From Hippophae tibetana (Eukaryota > Streptophyta > Magnoliopsida > Rosales > Elaeagnaceae): a stretch of DNA of 64,000 nt. This document shows, piece by piece, positions 1-13,300 of the stretch. The stretch lies in assembly GCA_037013495.1 (NCBI GenBank), contig CM072807.1, positions 31,104,802 through 31,168,801 on the forward strand. Direction: 5' to 3'. The position numbers were made by a program, and so were the translations under genes. The notes under the pieces are model-generated. The model searched no databases. It saw only the letters and a list, made by a program, of their open reading frames with translations, and was not told the DNA's origin. The stretch's first letter is position 1. Each line of letters opens with the position of its first letter.

Positions 1-492
1 GTTTTACCCTAACGGATACCCGGTCATATCTTGCTATTCCTGGGACGGAATCCAGTGTTTTTTTTGTCAAAATTTTCATAATTCGATTTCTGAGTGATTG
101 CCGCTCTCAATTTGAAGTAGAACATCATTTTAAAAAATAATTCATTAACAAAGCATATAAATACCCACGATAAATTAGATTTATTTTCTTCATTTTTTTC
201 AAGTTTAAATTCCCAGAATCACTAAAAAAGATATATTGAGACAATTTGAAATTTCAATATGCATCAAAAATAGGAAAACGAAAAAATAAAATTACAATTC
301 AAGTGAAAGAAAGCAAAACAGAGATTTTTTCAAAAATTGTTCTCATAGTTAATGTTAGAATACAATTCAATCCAAAAACGTTCAAAAAACCATATGAACG
401 TATAATTTAAATGCAGCGGAAATAAAATGGATTGAAAACATACCTCCTACCATTGATCAAAATTTTTTATTTTTAAAAAATTTCACATTCAA
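1..492. repeat. Partial C-type monomer at window start
   Basis: Begins 25 bases into a monomer, just after the first half of the head palindrome. It carries the C-type signs: CCTGGGACGG in the head, TTTCAATATGCAT in the middle, and AAATTGTTCTC with GTTAATG in the tail. It is followed by an A-type monomer, as in the trimer zone downstream, so the trimer HOR continues to the left of the window. Confidence 0.95.
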
Positions 493-2041
493 CATCGAGG
501 CGGGTCAGCATGACCCGGTTTTACCCTAACGGATACCCGATCATATCTTGCTATTCTGGGGACGGAATCCAGCGTTCTTTTTATCAAAATTCTCATAATT
601 CGATTTCTGAGTGATTGACGGTCCAATTTGAAGTAAAACATCATTTTAAATAAAAATTTCATTAACGAAGCATATAAATACCCACGATAAATTAGATTTA
701 TTTTCTTCATTTTTTCAAGTTTAAATTCCCAGAATCACTAAAAAAGATATATTGAGACGATTTGAAATTTCCATATGCATTAAAAATAGGAAAACAAAAA
801 AATAAAATTACAATTCAAGTGAAAGAGAGCAAAACAGAGATTTTTTCTAAAATGGCTCTCATAGTGAATGTTAGAATACAATTGAATCCAAAAACGTTCA
901 AAAAACCATATTAACGTATAATTTAAATCCAGCGGAAACAAAATGGATTGAAAACATACCTCCTACCATTGATCAAAATTTTTTATTTTTGAAAAATTTC
1001 CCTTTCAACATCGAGGCGGGTCAACATGACACGGCTTTACCCTAGCGGATACCCGGTCATATCTTGCTATTCCGGGGACGGAATCCAGCGTTTTTTTGTC
1101 AAAATTTTCATAATTCGATTTCTGAGTGATTGCCGGTCTCAATTTGAAGTAGAACATCATTTTAAAAAATAATTCATTAACGAAGCATATAAATACCCAC
1201 AATAAATTAGATTTATTTTCTTCATTTTTTTCAAGTTTAAATTCCCAGAATCATTAAAAAAGATATATTGAGACAATTTGAAATTTCCATATGCATCAAA
1301 AATAGGAAAACGAAAAAATAAAATTACAATTCAATTGACAGAGAGCAAAACAAATATTTTTTCTAAAATGGCTCTCATAGTGAGTGTTAGAATACAATTC
1401 ATTCCAAAAACGTTCAAAAAACCATATGAACATATAATTTAAATGCAGCGGAAATAAAATGGATTGAAAACATACCTCCTACCATTGATCAAAATTTTTT
1501 ATTTTTAAAAAATTTCACTTTCAACATCGAGGCGGGTCAGCATGACCCGGTTTTACCCTAACGGATACCCGGTCATATCTTGCTATTCCTGGGACGGAAT
1601 CCAGTGTTTTTTTTGTCAAAATTTTCATAATTCGATTTCTGAGTGATTGCCGGTCTCAATTTGAAGTAGAACATCATTTTAAAAAATAATTCATTAACAA
1701 AGCATATAAATACCCACGATAAATTAGATTTATTTTCTTCATTTTTTTCAAGTTTAAATTCCCAGAATCACTAAAAAAGATATATTGAGACAATTTGAAA
1801 TTTCAATATGCATCAAAAATAGGAAAACGAAAAAATAAAATTACAATTCAAGTGAAAGAGAGCAAAACAGAGATTTTTTCAAAAATAGTTCTCATAGTAA
1901 ATGTCAGAATACAATTCAATCCAAAAACGTTCAAAAAACCATATGAACGTATAATTTAAATGTAGCGGAAACAAAATGGATTGAAAACATACCTCCTACC
2001 ATTGATCAAAATTTTTTATTTTTGAAAAATTTCCCTTTCAA
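493..2041. repeat. Trimer HOR copy 1 (A-B-C)
   Basis: Three monomers, 1549 bp. The C monomer (1525) ends differently from later C copies: GTAAATGTCAG and AAATGTAGCGGAAAC rather than GTTAATGTTAG and AAATGCAGCGGAAAT. It leads into monomer D instead of A. The B monomer has a private GAACATATAA near 1430. Confidence 0.9.
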
Positions 2042-2559
2042 CATCGAGGCGGGTCAACATGACCCAGTTTTACCCTAGCGGATACCAGGTCATATCTTAC
2101 TATTCTGGGGACGGAATCCAGCGTTCTTTTTATCAAAATTCTCATAATTCGATTTCTGAGTGATTGACGGTCGCAATTTGAAGTAAAACATCATTTTAAA
2201 TAAAAATTTCATTAACGAAGCATATAAATACCCATGATAAATTAGATTTATTTTCTCCATTTTTTTCAAGTTTAAATTCCCAGAATCACTAAAAAAGATA
2301 TATTGAGACAATTTGAAATTTCCATATGCATTAAAAATAGGAAAACGAAAAAATAAAATTACAATTCAAGTGAAAGAGAGCAAAACAGAGATTTTTTCTA
2401 AAATGGTTCTCATAGTGAATGTTAGAATACAATTGAATCCAAAAACGTTCAAAAAACCATATGAACGTATAATTTAAATCCAGCGGAAACAAAATGGATT
2501 GAAAACATACCTCCTACCATTGATCAAAAAAAATTATTTTTGAAAAATTTCACATTCAA
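2042..2559. repeat. Monomer D, 518-bp interruption of the trimer
   Basis: The head resembles J monomers (CTTACTATTCTGGGG, GACGGTCGCAATTTG) with a private CCAGGTCAT. The tail resembles A (ACAATTGAATCC, AAATCCAGCGG) and it is followed by an A monomer. It reads as a J-like/A-like chimera inserted between C and A, turning one trimer interval into 2067 bp. It probably records an exchange like the one at 9792. Confidence 0.8.
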
Positions 2560-4108
2560 CATCGAGGCGGGTCAGCATGACCCGGTTTTACCCTAACGGA
2601 TACCCGATCATATCTTGCTATTCTGGGGACGGAATCCAGCGTTCTTTTTATCAAAATTCTCATAATTCGATTTCTGAGTGATTGACACACCAATTGGAAG
2701 TAAAACATCATTTTAAATAAAAATTTCATTAACGAAGCATATAAATACCCACGATAAATTAGATTTATTTTCTTCATTTTTTCAAGTTTAAATTCCCAGA
2801 ATCACTAAAAAAGATATATTGAGACGATTTGAAATCTCCATATGCATTAAAAATAGGAAAACAAAAAAATAAAATTACAATTCAAGTGAAAGAGAGCAAA
2901 ACAGAGATTTTTTCTAAAATGGCTCTCATAGTGAATGTTAGAATACAATTGAATCCAAAAACGTTCAAAAAACCATATGAACGTATAATTTAAATCCAGC
3001 GGAAACAAAATGGATTGAAAACATACCTCCTACCATTGATCAAAATTTTTTATTTTTGAAAAATTTCCCTTTCAACATCGAGGCGGGTCAACATGACACG
3101 GCTTTACCCTAGCGGATACCCGGTCATATCTTGCTATTCCGGGGACGGAATCCAGCGTTTTTTTGTCAAAATTTTCATAATTCGATTTCTGAGTGATTGC
3201 CGGTCTCAATTTGAAGTAGAACATCATTTTAAAAAATAATTCATTAACGAAGCATATAAATACCCACGATAAATTAGATTTATTTTCTTCATTTTTTTCA
3301 AGTTTAAATTCCCAGAATCATTAAAAAAGATATATTGAGACAATTTGAAATTTCCATATGCATCAAAAATAGGAAATGGAAAAAATAAAATTACAATTCA
3401 ATTGACAGAGAGCAAAACAAATATTTTTTCTAAAATGGCTCTCATAGTGAGTGTTAGAATACAATTCATTCCAAAAACGTTCAAAAAACCATATGAACGT
3501 ATAATTTAAATGCAGCGGAAATAAAATGGATTGAAAACATACCTCCTACCATTGATCAAAATTTTTTATTTTTAAAAAATTTCACTTTCAACATCGAGGC
3601 GGGTCAGCATGACCCGGTTTTACCCTAACGGATACCCGGTCATATCTTGCTATTCCTGGGACGGAATCCAGTGTTTTTTTTGTCAAAATTTTCATAATTC
3701 GATTTCTGAGTGATTGCCGGTCTCAATTTGAAGTAGAACATCATTTTAAAAAATAATTCATTAACAAAGCATATAAATACCCACGATAAATTAGATTTAT
3801 TTTCTTCATTTTTTTCAAGTTTAAATTCCCAGAATCACTAAAAAAGATATATTGAGACAATTTGAAATTTCAATATGCATCAAAAATAGGAAAACGAAAA
3901 AATAAAATTACAATTCAAGTGAAAGATAGCAAAACAGAGATTTTTTCAAAAATTGTTCTCATAGTTAATGTTAAAATACAATTCAATCCAAAAACGTTCA
4001 AAAAACCATATGAACGTATAATTTAAATGCAGCGGAAATAAAATGGATTGAAAACATACCTCCTACCATTGATCAAAATTTTTTATTTTTAAAAAATTTC
4101 ACATTCAA
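2560..4108. repeat. Trimer HOR copy 2 (A-B-C)
   Basis: 1549 bp. Private substitutions: GACACACCAATTGGAAG in A (near 2682), GGAAATGG in B (near 3373) and GTTAAAATAC in C (near 3970). The A tail keeps CATATGAACG where the other A copies have CATATTAACG. Confidence 0.9.
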
Positions 4109-5657
4109 CATCGAGGCGGGTCAGCATGACCCGGTTTTACCCTAACGGATACCCGATCATATCTTGCTATTCTGGGGACGGAATCCAGCGTTCTTTTTAT
4201 CAAAATTCTCATAATTCGATTTCTGAGTGATTGACGGTCCAATTTGAAGTAAAACATCATTTTAAATAAAAATTTCATTAACGAAGCATATAAATACCCA
4301 CGATAAATTAGATTTATTTTCTTCATTTTTTCAAGTTTAAATTCCCAGAATCACTAAAAAAGATATATTGAGACGATTTGAAATTTCCATATGCATTAAA
4401 AATAGGAAAACAAAAAAATAAAATTACAATTCAAGTGAAAGAGAGCAAAACAGAGATTTTTTCTAAAATGGCTCTCATAGTGAATGTTAGAATACAATTG
4501 AATCCAAAAACGTTCAAAAAACCATATTAACGTATAATTTAAATCCAGCGGAAACAAAATGGATTGAAAACATACCTCCTACCATTGATCAAAATTTTTT
4601 ATTTTTGAAAAATTTCCCTTTCAACATCGAGGCGGGTCAACATGACACGGCTTTACCCTAGCGGATACCCGGTCATATCTTGCTATTCCGGGGACGGAAT
4701 CCAGCGTTTTTTTGTCAAAATTTTCATAATTCGATTTCTGAGTGATTGCCGGTCTCAATTTGAAGTAGAACATCATTTTAAAAAATAATTCATTAACGAA
4801 GCATATAAATACCCACGATAAATTAGATTTATTTTCTTCATTTTTTTCAAGTTTAAATTCCCAGAATCATTAAAAAAGATATATTGAGACAATTTGAAAT
4901 TTCCATATGCATCAAAAATAGGAAAACGAAAAAATAAAATTACAATTCAATTGACAGAGAGCAAAACAAATATTTTTTCTAAAATGGCTCTCATAGTGAG
5001 TGTTAGAATACAATTCATTCCAAAAACGTTCAAAAAACCATATGAACGTATAATTTAAATGCAGCGGAAATAAAATGGATTGAAAACATACCTCCTACCA
5101 TTGATCAAAATTTTTTATTTTTAAAAAATTTCACTTTCAACATCGAGGCAGGTCAGCATGACCCGGTTTTACCCTAACGGATACCCGGTCATATCTTGCT
5201 ATTCCTGGGACGGAATCCAGTGTTTTTTTTGTCAAAATTTTCATAATTCGATTTCTGAGTGATTGCCGGTCTCAATTTGAAGTAGAACATCATTTTAAAA
5301 AATAATTCATTAACAAAGCATATAAATACCCACGATAAATTAGATTTATTTTCTTCATTTTTTTCAAGTTTAAATTCCCAGAATCACTAAAAAAGATATA
5401 TTGAGACAATTTGAAATTTCAATATGCATCAAAAATAGGAAAACGAAAAAATAAAATTACAATTCAAGTGAAAGATAGCAAAACAGAGATTTTTTCAAAA
5501 ATTGTTCTCATAGTTAATGTTAGAATACAATTCAATCCAAAAACGTTCAAAAAACCATATGAACGTATAATTTAAATGCAGCGGAAATAAAATGGATTGA
5601 AAACATACCTCCTACCATTGATCAAAATTTTTTATTTTTAAAAAATTTCACATTCAA
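4109..5657. repeat. Trimer HOR copy 3 (A-B-C)
   Basis: 1549 bp and nearly the same as copy 4 where compared. The C monomer at 5141 has GAGGCAGGTCAG, one change that damages the left half of the head palindrome. Confidence 0.9.
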
Positions 5658-7206
5658 CATCGAGGCGGGTCAGCATGACCCGGTTTTACCCTAACGGATA
5701 CCCGATCATATCTTGCTATTCTGGGGACGGAATCCAGCGTTCTTTTTATCAAAATTCTCATAATTCGATTTCTGAGTGATTGACGGTCCAATTTGAAGTA
5801 AAACATCATTTTAAATAAAAATTTCATTAACGAAGCATATAAATACCCACGATAAATTAGATTTATTTTCTTCATTTTTTCAAGTTTAAATTCCCAGAAT
5901 CACTAAAAAAGATATATTGAGACGATTTGAAATTTCCATATGCATTAAAAATAGGAAAACAAAAAAATAAAATTACAATTCAAGTGAAAGAGAGCAAAAC
6001 AGAGATTTTTTCTAAAATGGCTCTCATAGTGAATGTTAGAATACAATTGAATCCAAAAACGTTCAAAAAACCATATTAACGTATAATTTAAATCCAGCGG
6101 AAACAAAATGGATTGAAAACATACCTCCTACCATTGATCAAAATTTTTTATTTTTGAAAAATTTCCCTTTCAACATCGAGGCGGGTCAACATGACACGGC
6201 TTTACCCTAGCGGATACCCGGTCATATCTTGCTATTCCGGGGACGGAATCCAGCGTTTTTTTGTCAAAATTTTCATAATTCGATTTCTGAGTGATTGCCG
6301 GTCTCAATTTGAAGTAGAACATCATTTTAAAAAATAATTCATTAACGAAGCATATAAATACCCACGATAAATTAGATTTATTTTCTTCATTTTTTTCAAG
6401 TTTAAATTCCCAGAATCATTAAAAAAGATATATTGAGACAATTTGAAATTTCCATATGCATCAAAAATAGGAAAACGAAAAAATAAAATTACAATTCAAT
6501 TGACAGAGAGCAAAACAAATATTTTTTCTAAAATGGCTCTCATAGTGAGTGTTAGAATACAATTCATTCCAAAAACGTTCAAAAAACCATATGAACGTAT
6601 AATTTAAATGCAGCGGAAATAAAATGGATTGAAAACATACCTCCTACCATTGATCAAAATTTTTTATTTTTAAAAAATTTCACTTTCAACATCGAGGCGG
6701 GTCAGCATGACCCGGTTTTACCCTAACGGATACCCGGTCATATCTTGCTATTCCTGGGACGGAATCCAGTGTTTTTTTTGTCAAAATTTTCATAATTCGA
6801 TTTCTGAGTGATTGCCGGTCTCAATTTGAAGTAGAACATCATTTTAAAAAATAATTCATTAACAAAGCATATAAATACCCACGATAAATTAGATTTATTT
6901 TCTTCATTTTTTTCAAGTTTAAATTCCCAGAATCATTAAAAAAGATATATTGAGACAATTTGAAATTTCAATATGCATCAAAAATAGGAAAACGAAAAAA
7001 TAAAATTACAATTCAAGTGAAAGATAGCAAAACAGAGATTTTTTCAAAAATTGTTCTCATAGTTAATGTTAGAATACAATTCAATCCAAAAACGTTCAAA
7101 AAACCATATGAACGTATAATTTAAATGTAGCGGAAACAAAATGGATTGAAAACATACCTCCTACCATTGATCAAAATTTTTTATTTTTGAAAAATTTCCC
7201 TTTCAA
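5658..7206. repeat. Trimer HOR copy 4 (A-B-C), shared with the octamer
   Basis: 1549 bp. Its B (6174) and C (6690) monomers are also the first two units of the octamer, because B and C recur at 10310 and 10826, exactly 4136 bp later. The C tail has AAATGTAGCGG and leads to E, as at 10826. Confidence 0.9.
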
Positions 7207-8076
7207 CATCGAGGCGGATTAACATGACCTGGTTTTACCCTAGCGGATACCCGGTCATATCTTACTATTCTGGGTACGGAATCCAGCGTTCTTTTTATCA
7301 AAATTCTCATAATTCGATTTCTGAGTAATTGACGATCTCAATTTGAAGTAGAACATCATTTTTTAAAAAAATAAAATTAACGAAGCATATAAATACCCAC
7401 GATAAATTAGATTTATTTTCTTCATTTTTTTCAAGTTTAAAATCCCAGAATCACTAAAAAAGATATATTGAGACAATTTGAAATTTCCATATGCATCAAA
7501 AATAGCAAAACGAAAAAATAAAATTACAATTCAAGTGAAAGAGAGAAACACAGAGATTTTTTCAAAAATAGTTCTCATAGTAAATGTTAGAATACAATTC
7601 AATCCAAAAACGTTCAAAAAACCATATGAACGTATAATTTAAATGCAGCAGAAACAAAATGGATTGAAAACATACCTCCTACCATTGATCAAAAATTTTT
7701 ATTTTTAAAAAATTTCAGTTACAACATCGAGGCGGGTCATCATGACCCGGTTTTACCCTAACGGATACCCGGTCATATCTTGCTATTCCTGGGACAGAAT
7801 CTAGCGTTTTTTTGTCAAAATTTTCATAATTCGATTTCTGAGTGATTGCCGGGCTCAATTTGAAGTAGAACATCATTTTAAAAAATAATTCATTAACGAA
7901 GCAGATAAATACCCATGATAAATTAGATTTATTTTCTACATGTTTTTCAAGTTTAAATTCCCAGAATCACAAAAAAAGATATATTGTCACAATTTGAAAT
8001 TTTCATATGCATCAAAAATAGGAAAACGAAAAAATAAAATTACAATTCAAGTGAATGAGAGTAAAACAGAGATTTT

Positions 8077-8104
8077 TTCTAAAATGGTTCTCATAGTGAA
8101 TGTC
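8077..8104. other. Short conversion patch inside F monomer 7725
   Basis: In F monomer 7725 three bases (8080 T, 8086 G, 8098 G) match the CTAAAATGGTTCTC...GTGAATG form of other subtypes, while F at 11860 and 24281 has CAAAAATAGTT...GTAAATG. F-type bases resume at 8104 (GTCAG) and are present upstream (GAATGAGAGTAAAAC). Three clustered switches within 19 bp, flanked by F sequence, fit short-tract gene conversion better than independent mutation. Confidence 0.6.
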
Positions 8105-9791
8105 AGAATACAATTCAATCCAAAAACGTTCAAAAAACCATATGAACGTATAATTTAAATGCAGTGGAAACAAAATGGATTGAAAACATACCTCCTACCA
8201 TTGATCAAAATTTTTTATTTTTGAAAAATTTCCCTTTCAACATCCAGGCGGGTCAACATGACCCGGTTTTACCCTAGCGGATACCCGGTCATATCTTGCT
8301 ATTCCGGGGATGGACTCCAGCATTTTTTTTGTCAAAATTTTAATAATTCGATTTCTGAGTGATTGCCGATCTCAATTTGAAGTAGAACATCATTTTAAAA
8401 AAAATTTCATTAATGAAGCATATAAATACCCACGATAAATTAGATTTATTTTCTTCATTTTTTTCAAGTTTAAATTCCCAGAATAACTAAAAAAGATATA
8501 TTGAGACAATTTGAAATTTCCATATGCATCAAAAATAGGAAAACGAAAAAATAAAATTACAATTCAAGTGAAAGAGGGCAAAAACAGAGATTTTTTCAAA
8601 AATAGTTCTCATAGTAAATGTTAGAATACCATTCAATCCAAAAACGTTCAAAAAACCATATGAACGTATAATTTAAATGCAGCGGAAACAAAATGGATTG
8701 AAAACATACCTCCTACCATTGATCAAAATTTTTTATTTTTAAAAAATTTCAGTTACAACATCGAGGCGGGTCAGCATGACCCGGTTTTACCCTAACGGAT
8801 ACCCGGTCATATCTTGCTATTCCTGGGACAGAATCCAGCGTTTTTTTGTCAAAATTTTCATAATTCGATTTCTGAGTGATTGCCGGGCTCAATTTGAAGT
8901 AGAACATCATTTTAAAAAATAATTCATTAACGAAGCAGATAAATACCCATGATAAATTAGATTTATTTTCTACATTTTTTTCAAGTTTAAATTCCCAGAA
9001 TCACTAAAAAAGATATATTGAGACAATTTGAAATTTTCATATGCATCAAAAATAGGAAAACGAAAAAATAAAATTACAATTCAAGTGAAAGAGAGCAAAA
9101 CAGAGATTTTTTCAAAAATAGTTCTCATAGTAAATGTCAGAATACAATTCAATCCAAAAACGTTCAAAAAACCATATGAACGTATAATTTAAATGCAGTG
9201 GAAACAAAATGGATTGAAAACATACCTCCTACCATTGATCAAAATTTTTTATTTTTGAAAAATTTCCCTTCCAACATCCAGGCGGGTCAACATGACCCAG
9301 TTTTACCCTAGCGGATACCCGGTCATATCTTGCTATTCCGGGGATGGACTCCAATATTTTTTTTGTCAAAATTTTAATAATTCGATTTCTGAGTGATTGC
9401 CGGTCTCAATTTGAAGTAGAACATCATTTTAAAAAAAAATTCATTAATGAAGCATATAAATACCCACGATAAATTAGATTTATTTTCTTCATTTTTTTCA
9501 AGTTTAAATTCCCAGAATAACTAAAAAAGATATATTGAGACAATTTGAAATTTCCATATGCATCAAAAATAGGAAAACGAAAAAATAAAATTACAATTCA
9601 AGTGAAAGAGAGCAAAACAGAGATTTTTTCAAAAATAGTTCTCATAGTAAATGTTAGAATACAATTCAATCCAAAAACGTTCAAAAAACCATATGAACGT
9701 ATAATTTAAATGCAGCGGAAATAAAATGGATTGAAAACATACCTCCTACCATTGATCAAAATTTTTTATTTTTGAAAAATTTCCCTTTCAA

Positions 9792-10309
9792 CATCGAGGC
9801 GGGTCAACATGACCCGGTTTTACCATAGCGGATACCCGGTCATATCTTACTATTCTGGGGACGGAATCCAGCGTTCTTTTTATCAAAATTCTCATAATTC
9901 GATTTCTGAGTGATTGGCGGTCGCAATTTGAAGTAAAACATAATTTTAAATAAAAATTTCATTAACGAAGCATATAAATACCCACGATAAATTAGATTTA
10001 TTTTCTTCATTTTTTTCAAGTTTAAATTCCTAGAATCACAAAAAAAGATATATTGAGACAATTTGAAATTTCCATATGCATTAAAAATAGGAAAACGAAA
10101 AAATAAAATTACAATTCAAGTGAAAGAGAGCAAACCAGAGATTTTTTCTAAAATGGCTCTCATAGTGAATGTTAGAATACAATTGAATCCAAAAACGTTC
10201 AAAAAACCATATTAACGTATAATTTAAATCCAGCGGAAACAAAATGGATTGAAAACATACCTCCTACCATTGATCAAAATTTTTTATTTTTGAAAAATTT
10301 CCCTTTCAA
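9792..10309. repeat. Chimeric monomer J(5')/A(3'), octamer crossover join
   Basis: The first part matches J at 13927 and 16514: GGCGGTCGCAATTTG, ATTCCTAGAATCACAAAAAAAG, and GGAAAACG where A has GGAAAACA. The end matches A of zone 1: CATATTAACG, AAATCCAGCGG, and B follows. The switch lies between about 10100 and 10213. This is what a crossover between a J monomer and an A monomer eight units out of register would leave, and it explains why B-C-E-F-G-H-I-J recurs 4136 bp later. Private base: GCAAACCAGAG. Confidence 0.85.
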
Positions 10310-13300
10310 CATCGAGGCGGGTCAACATGACACGGCTTTACCCTAGCGGATACCCGGTCATATCTTGCTATTCCGGGGACGGAATCCAGCGTTTTTTTGT
10401 CAAAATTTTCATAATTCGATTTCTGAGTGATTGCCGGTCTCAATTTGAAGTAGAACATCATTTTAAAAAATAATTCATTAACGAAGCATATAAATACCCA
10501 CGATAAATTAGATTTATTTTCTTCATTTTTTTCAAGTTTAAATTCCCAGAATCATTAAAAAAGATATATTGAGACAATTTGAAATTTCCATATGCATCAA
10601 AAATAGGAAAACGAAAAAATAAAATTACAATTCAATTGACAGAGAGCAAAACAAATATTTTTTCTAAAATGGCTCTCATAGTGAGTGTTAGAATACAATT
10701 CATTCCAAAAACGTTCAAAAAACCATATGAACGTATAATTTAAATGCAGCGGAAATAAAATGGATTGAAAACATACCTCCTACCATTGATCAAAATTTTT
10801 TATTTTTAAAAAATTTCACTTTCAACATCGAGGCGGGTCAGCATGACCCGGTTTTACCCTAACGGATACCCGGTCATATCTTGCTATTCCTGGGACGGAA
10901 TCCAGTGTTTTTTTTGTCAAAATTTTCATAATTCGATTTCTGAGTGATTGCCGGTCTCAATTTGAAGTAGAACATCATTTTAAAAAATAATTCATTAACA
11001 AAGCATATAAATACCCACGATAAATTAGATTTATTTTCTTCATTTTTTTCAAGTTTAAATTCCCAGAATCATTAAAAAAGATATATTGAGACAATTTGAA
11101 ATTTCAATATGCATCAAAAATAGGAAAACGAAAAAATAAAATTACAATTCAAGTGAAAGATAGCAAAACAGAGATTTTTTCAAAAATTGTTCTCATAGTT
11201 AATGTTAGAATACAATTCAATCCAAAAACGTTCAAAAAACCATATGAACGTATAATTTAAATGTAGCGGAAACAAAATGGATTGAAAACATACCTCCTAC
11301 CATTGATCAAAATTTTTTATTTTTGAAAAATTTCCCTTTCAACATCGAGGCGGATTAACATGACCCGGTTTTACCCTAGCGGATACCCGGTCATATCTTA
11401 CTATTCTGGGTACGGAATCCAGCGTTCTTTTTATCAAAATTCTCATAATTCGATTTCTGAGTAATTGACGGTCTCAATTTGAAGTAGAACATCATTTTTA
11501 AAAAAATAAAATTAACGAAGCATATAAATACCCACGATAAATTAGATTTATTTTCTTCATTTTTTTCAAGTTTAAAATCCCAGAATCACTAAAAAAGATA
11601 TATTGAGACAATTTGAAATTTCCATATGCATCAAAAATAGCAAAACGAAAAAATAAAATTACAATTCAAGTGAAAGAGAGAAAAACAGAGATTTTTTCAA
11701 AAATAGTTCTCATAGTAAATGTTAGAATACAATTCAATCCAAAAACGTTCAAAAAACCATATGAACGTATAATTTAAATGCAGCAGAAACAAAATGGATT
11801 GAAAACATACCTCCTACCATTGATGAAAAATTTTTATTTTTAAAAAATTTCAGTTACAACATCGAGGCGGGTCAGCATGACCCGGTTTTACCCTAACGGA
11901 TACCCGGTCATATCTTGCTATTCCTGGGACAGAATCTAGCGTTTTTTTGTCAAAATTTTCATAATTCGATTTCTGAGTGATTGTCGGGCTCAATTTGAAG
12001 TAGAACATCATTTTAAAAAATAATTCATTAACGAAGCAGATAAATACCCATGATAAATTAGATTTATTTTCTACATGTTTTTCAAGTTTAAATTCCCAGA
12101 ATCAGAAAAAAAGATATATTGAGACAATTTGAAATTTTCATATGCATCAAAAATAGGAAAACGAAAAAATAAAATTACAATTCAAGTGAATGAGAGTAAA
12201 ACAGAGATTTTTTCAAAAATAGTTCTCATAGTAAATGTCAGAATACAATTCAATCCAAAAACGTTCAAAAAACCATATGAACGTATAATTTAAATGCAGT
12301 GGAAACAAAATGGATTGAAAACATACCTCCTACCATTGATCAAAATTTTTTATTTTTGAAAAATTTCCCTTTCAACATCCAGGCGGGTCAACATGACCCG
12401 GTTTTACCCTAGCGGATACCCGGTCATATCTTGCTATTCCGGGGATGGACTCCAGCATTTTTTTTGTCAAAATTTTAATAATTCGATTTCTGAGTGATTG
12501 CCGGTCTCAATTTGAAGTAGAACATCATTTTAAAAAAAATTTCATTAATGAAGCATATAAATACCCACGATAAATTAGATTTATTTTCTTCATTTTTTTC
12601 AAGTTTAAATTCCCAGAATAACTAAAAAAGATATATTGAGACAATTTGAAATTTCCATATGCATCAAAAATAGGAAAACGAAAAAATAAAATTACAATTC
12701 AAGTGAAAGAGAGCAAAAACAGAGATTTTTTCAAAAATAGTTCTCATAGTAAATGTTAGAATACCATTCAATCCAAAAACGTTCAAAAAACCATATGAAC
12801 GTATAATTTAAATGCAGCGGAAACAAAATGGATTGAAAACATACCTCCTACCATTGATCAAAATTTTTTATTTTTAAAAAATTTCAGTTACAACATCGAG
12901 GCGGGTCAGCATGACCCGGTTTTACCCTAACGGATACCCGGTCATATCTTGCTATTCCTGGGACAGAATCCAGCGTTTTTTTGTCAAAATTTTCATAATT
13001 CGATTTCTGAGTGATTGCCGGGCTCAATTTGAAGTAGAACATCATTTTAAAAAATAATTCATTAACGAAGCAGATAAATACCCATGATAAATTAGATTTA
13101 TTTTCTACATTTTTTTCAAGTTTAAATTCCCAGAATCACTAAAAAAGATATATTGAGACAATTTGAAATTTTCATATGCATCAAAAATAGGAAAACGAAA
13201 AAATAAAATTACAATTCAAGTGAAAGAGAGCAAAACAGAGATTTTTTCAAAAATAGTTCTCATAGTAAATGTCAGAATACAATTCAATCCAAAAACGTTC

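Larger units (their letters stand above)
493..7206. repeat. Zone 1: trimer HOR A-B-C, 1549 bp
   Basis: Monomer starts and types: 493 A, 1009 B, 1525 C, 2042 D, 2560 A, 3076 B, 3592 C, 4109 A, 4625 B, 5141 C, 5658 A, 6174 B, 6690 C. A is marked by CACATTCAAC before the anchor, CCGATCAT and the shortened GACGGTCCAATTTG. B is marked by TGACACGGCTTTACCC and CCGGGGACGG. C is marked by CCTGGGACGG, CAGTGTTTT and TTTCAATATGC. Four trimers are present, each exactly 1549 bp (493, 2560, 4109, 5658), interrupted once by monomer D. Copies 3 and 4 look almost identical. Copy 2 carries private changes: GACACACCAATTGG in A and GGAAATGG in B. Confidence 0.95.
6174..10309. repeat. Octamer HOR copy 1, 4136 bp
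   Basis: Monomers: 6174 B, 6690 C, 7207 E, 7725 F, 8241 G, 8759 H, 9275 I, 9792 J/A chimera. E has GCGGATTAACATG and TGGGTACGG. F has CAGTTACAAC before the anchor, CCTGGGACAGAATCTAG and CTACATGTTTTTC. G has CATCCAGGCGG and GGGGATGGACTCCAGC. H is like F but with AATCCAGCG and CTACATTTTTTTC. I is like G with CTTCCAAC and CCAATATTTT. The next copy begins at 10310 with the same order. Confidence 0.92.

Noticed and set aside
7940-8158. Plus-strand open frame of 72 codons in monomer 7725.
   Set aside because: Made open by a single monomer's private variants; the equivalent F monomers lack it.
9840-10061. Recurrent minus-strand open frame of about 70-73 codons (also at 13975, 16562, 19150, 26912, 40361, 44485, 50157, 55829, 60474 and others), beginning MSQYIF or MKKINLIY.
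   Set aside because: It recurs only because the monomer recurs. Its frame depends on indels in the T tract and head, many monomers break it, two different start frames appear, and composition is simply that of AT-rich DNA (K, N, I, F, Y). No family resemblance was recognised.
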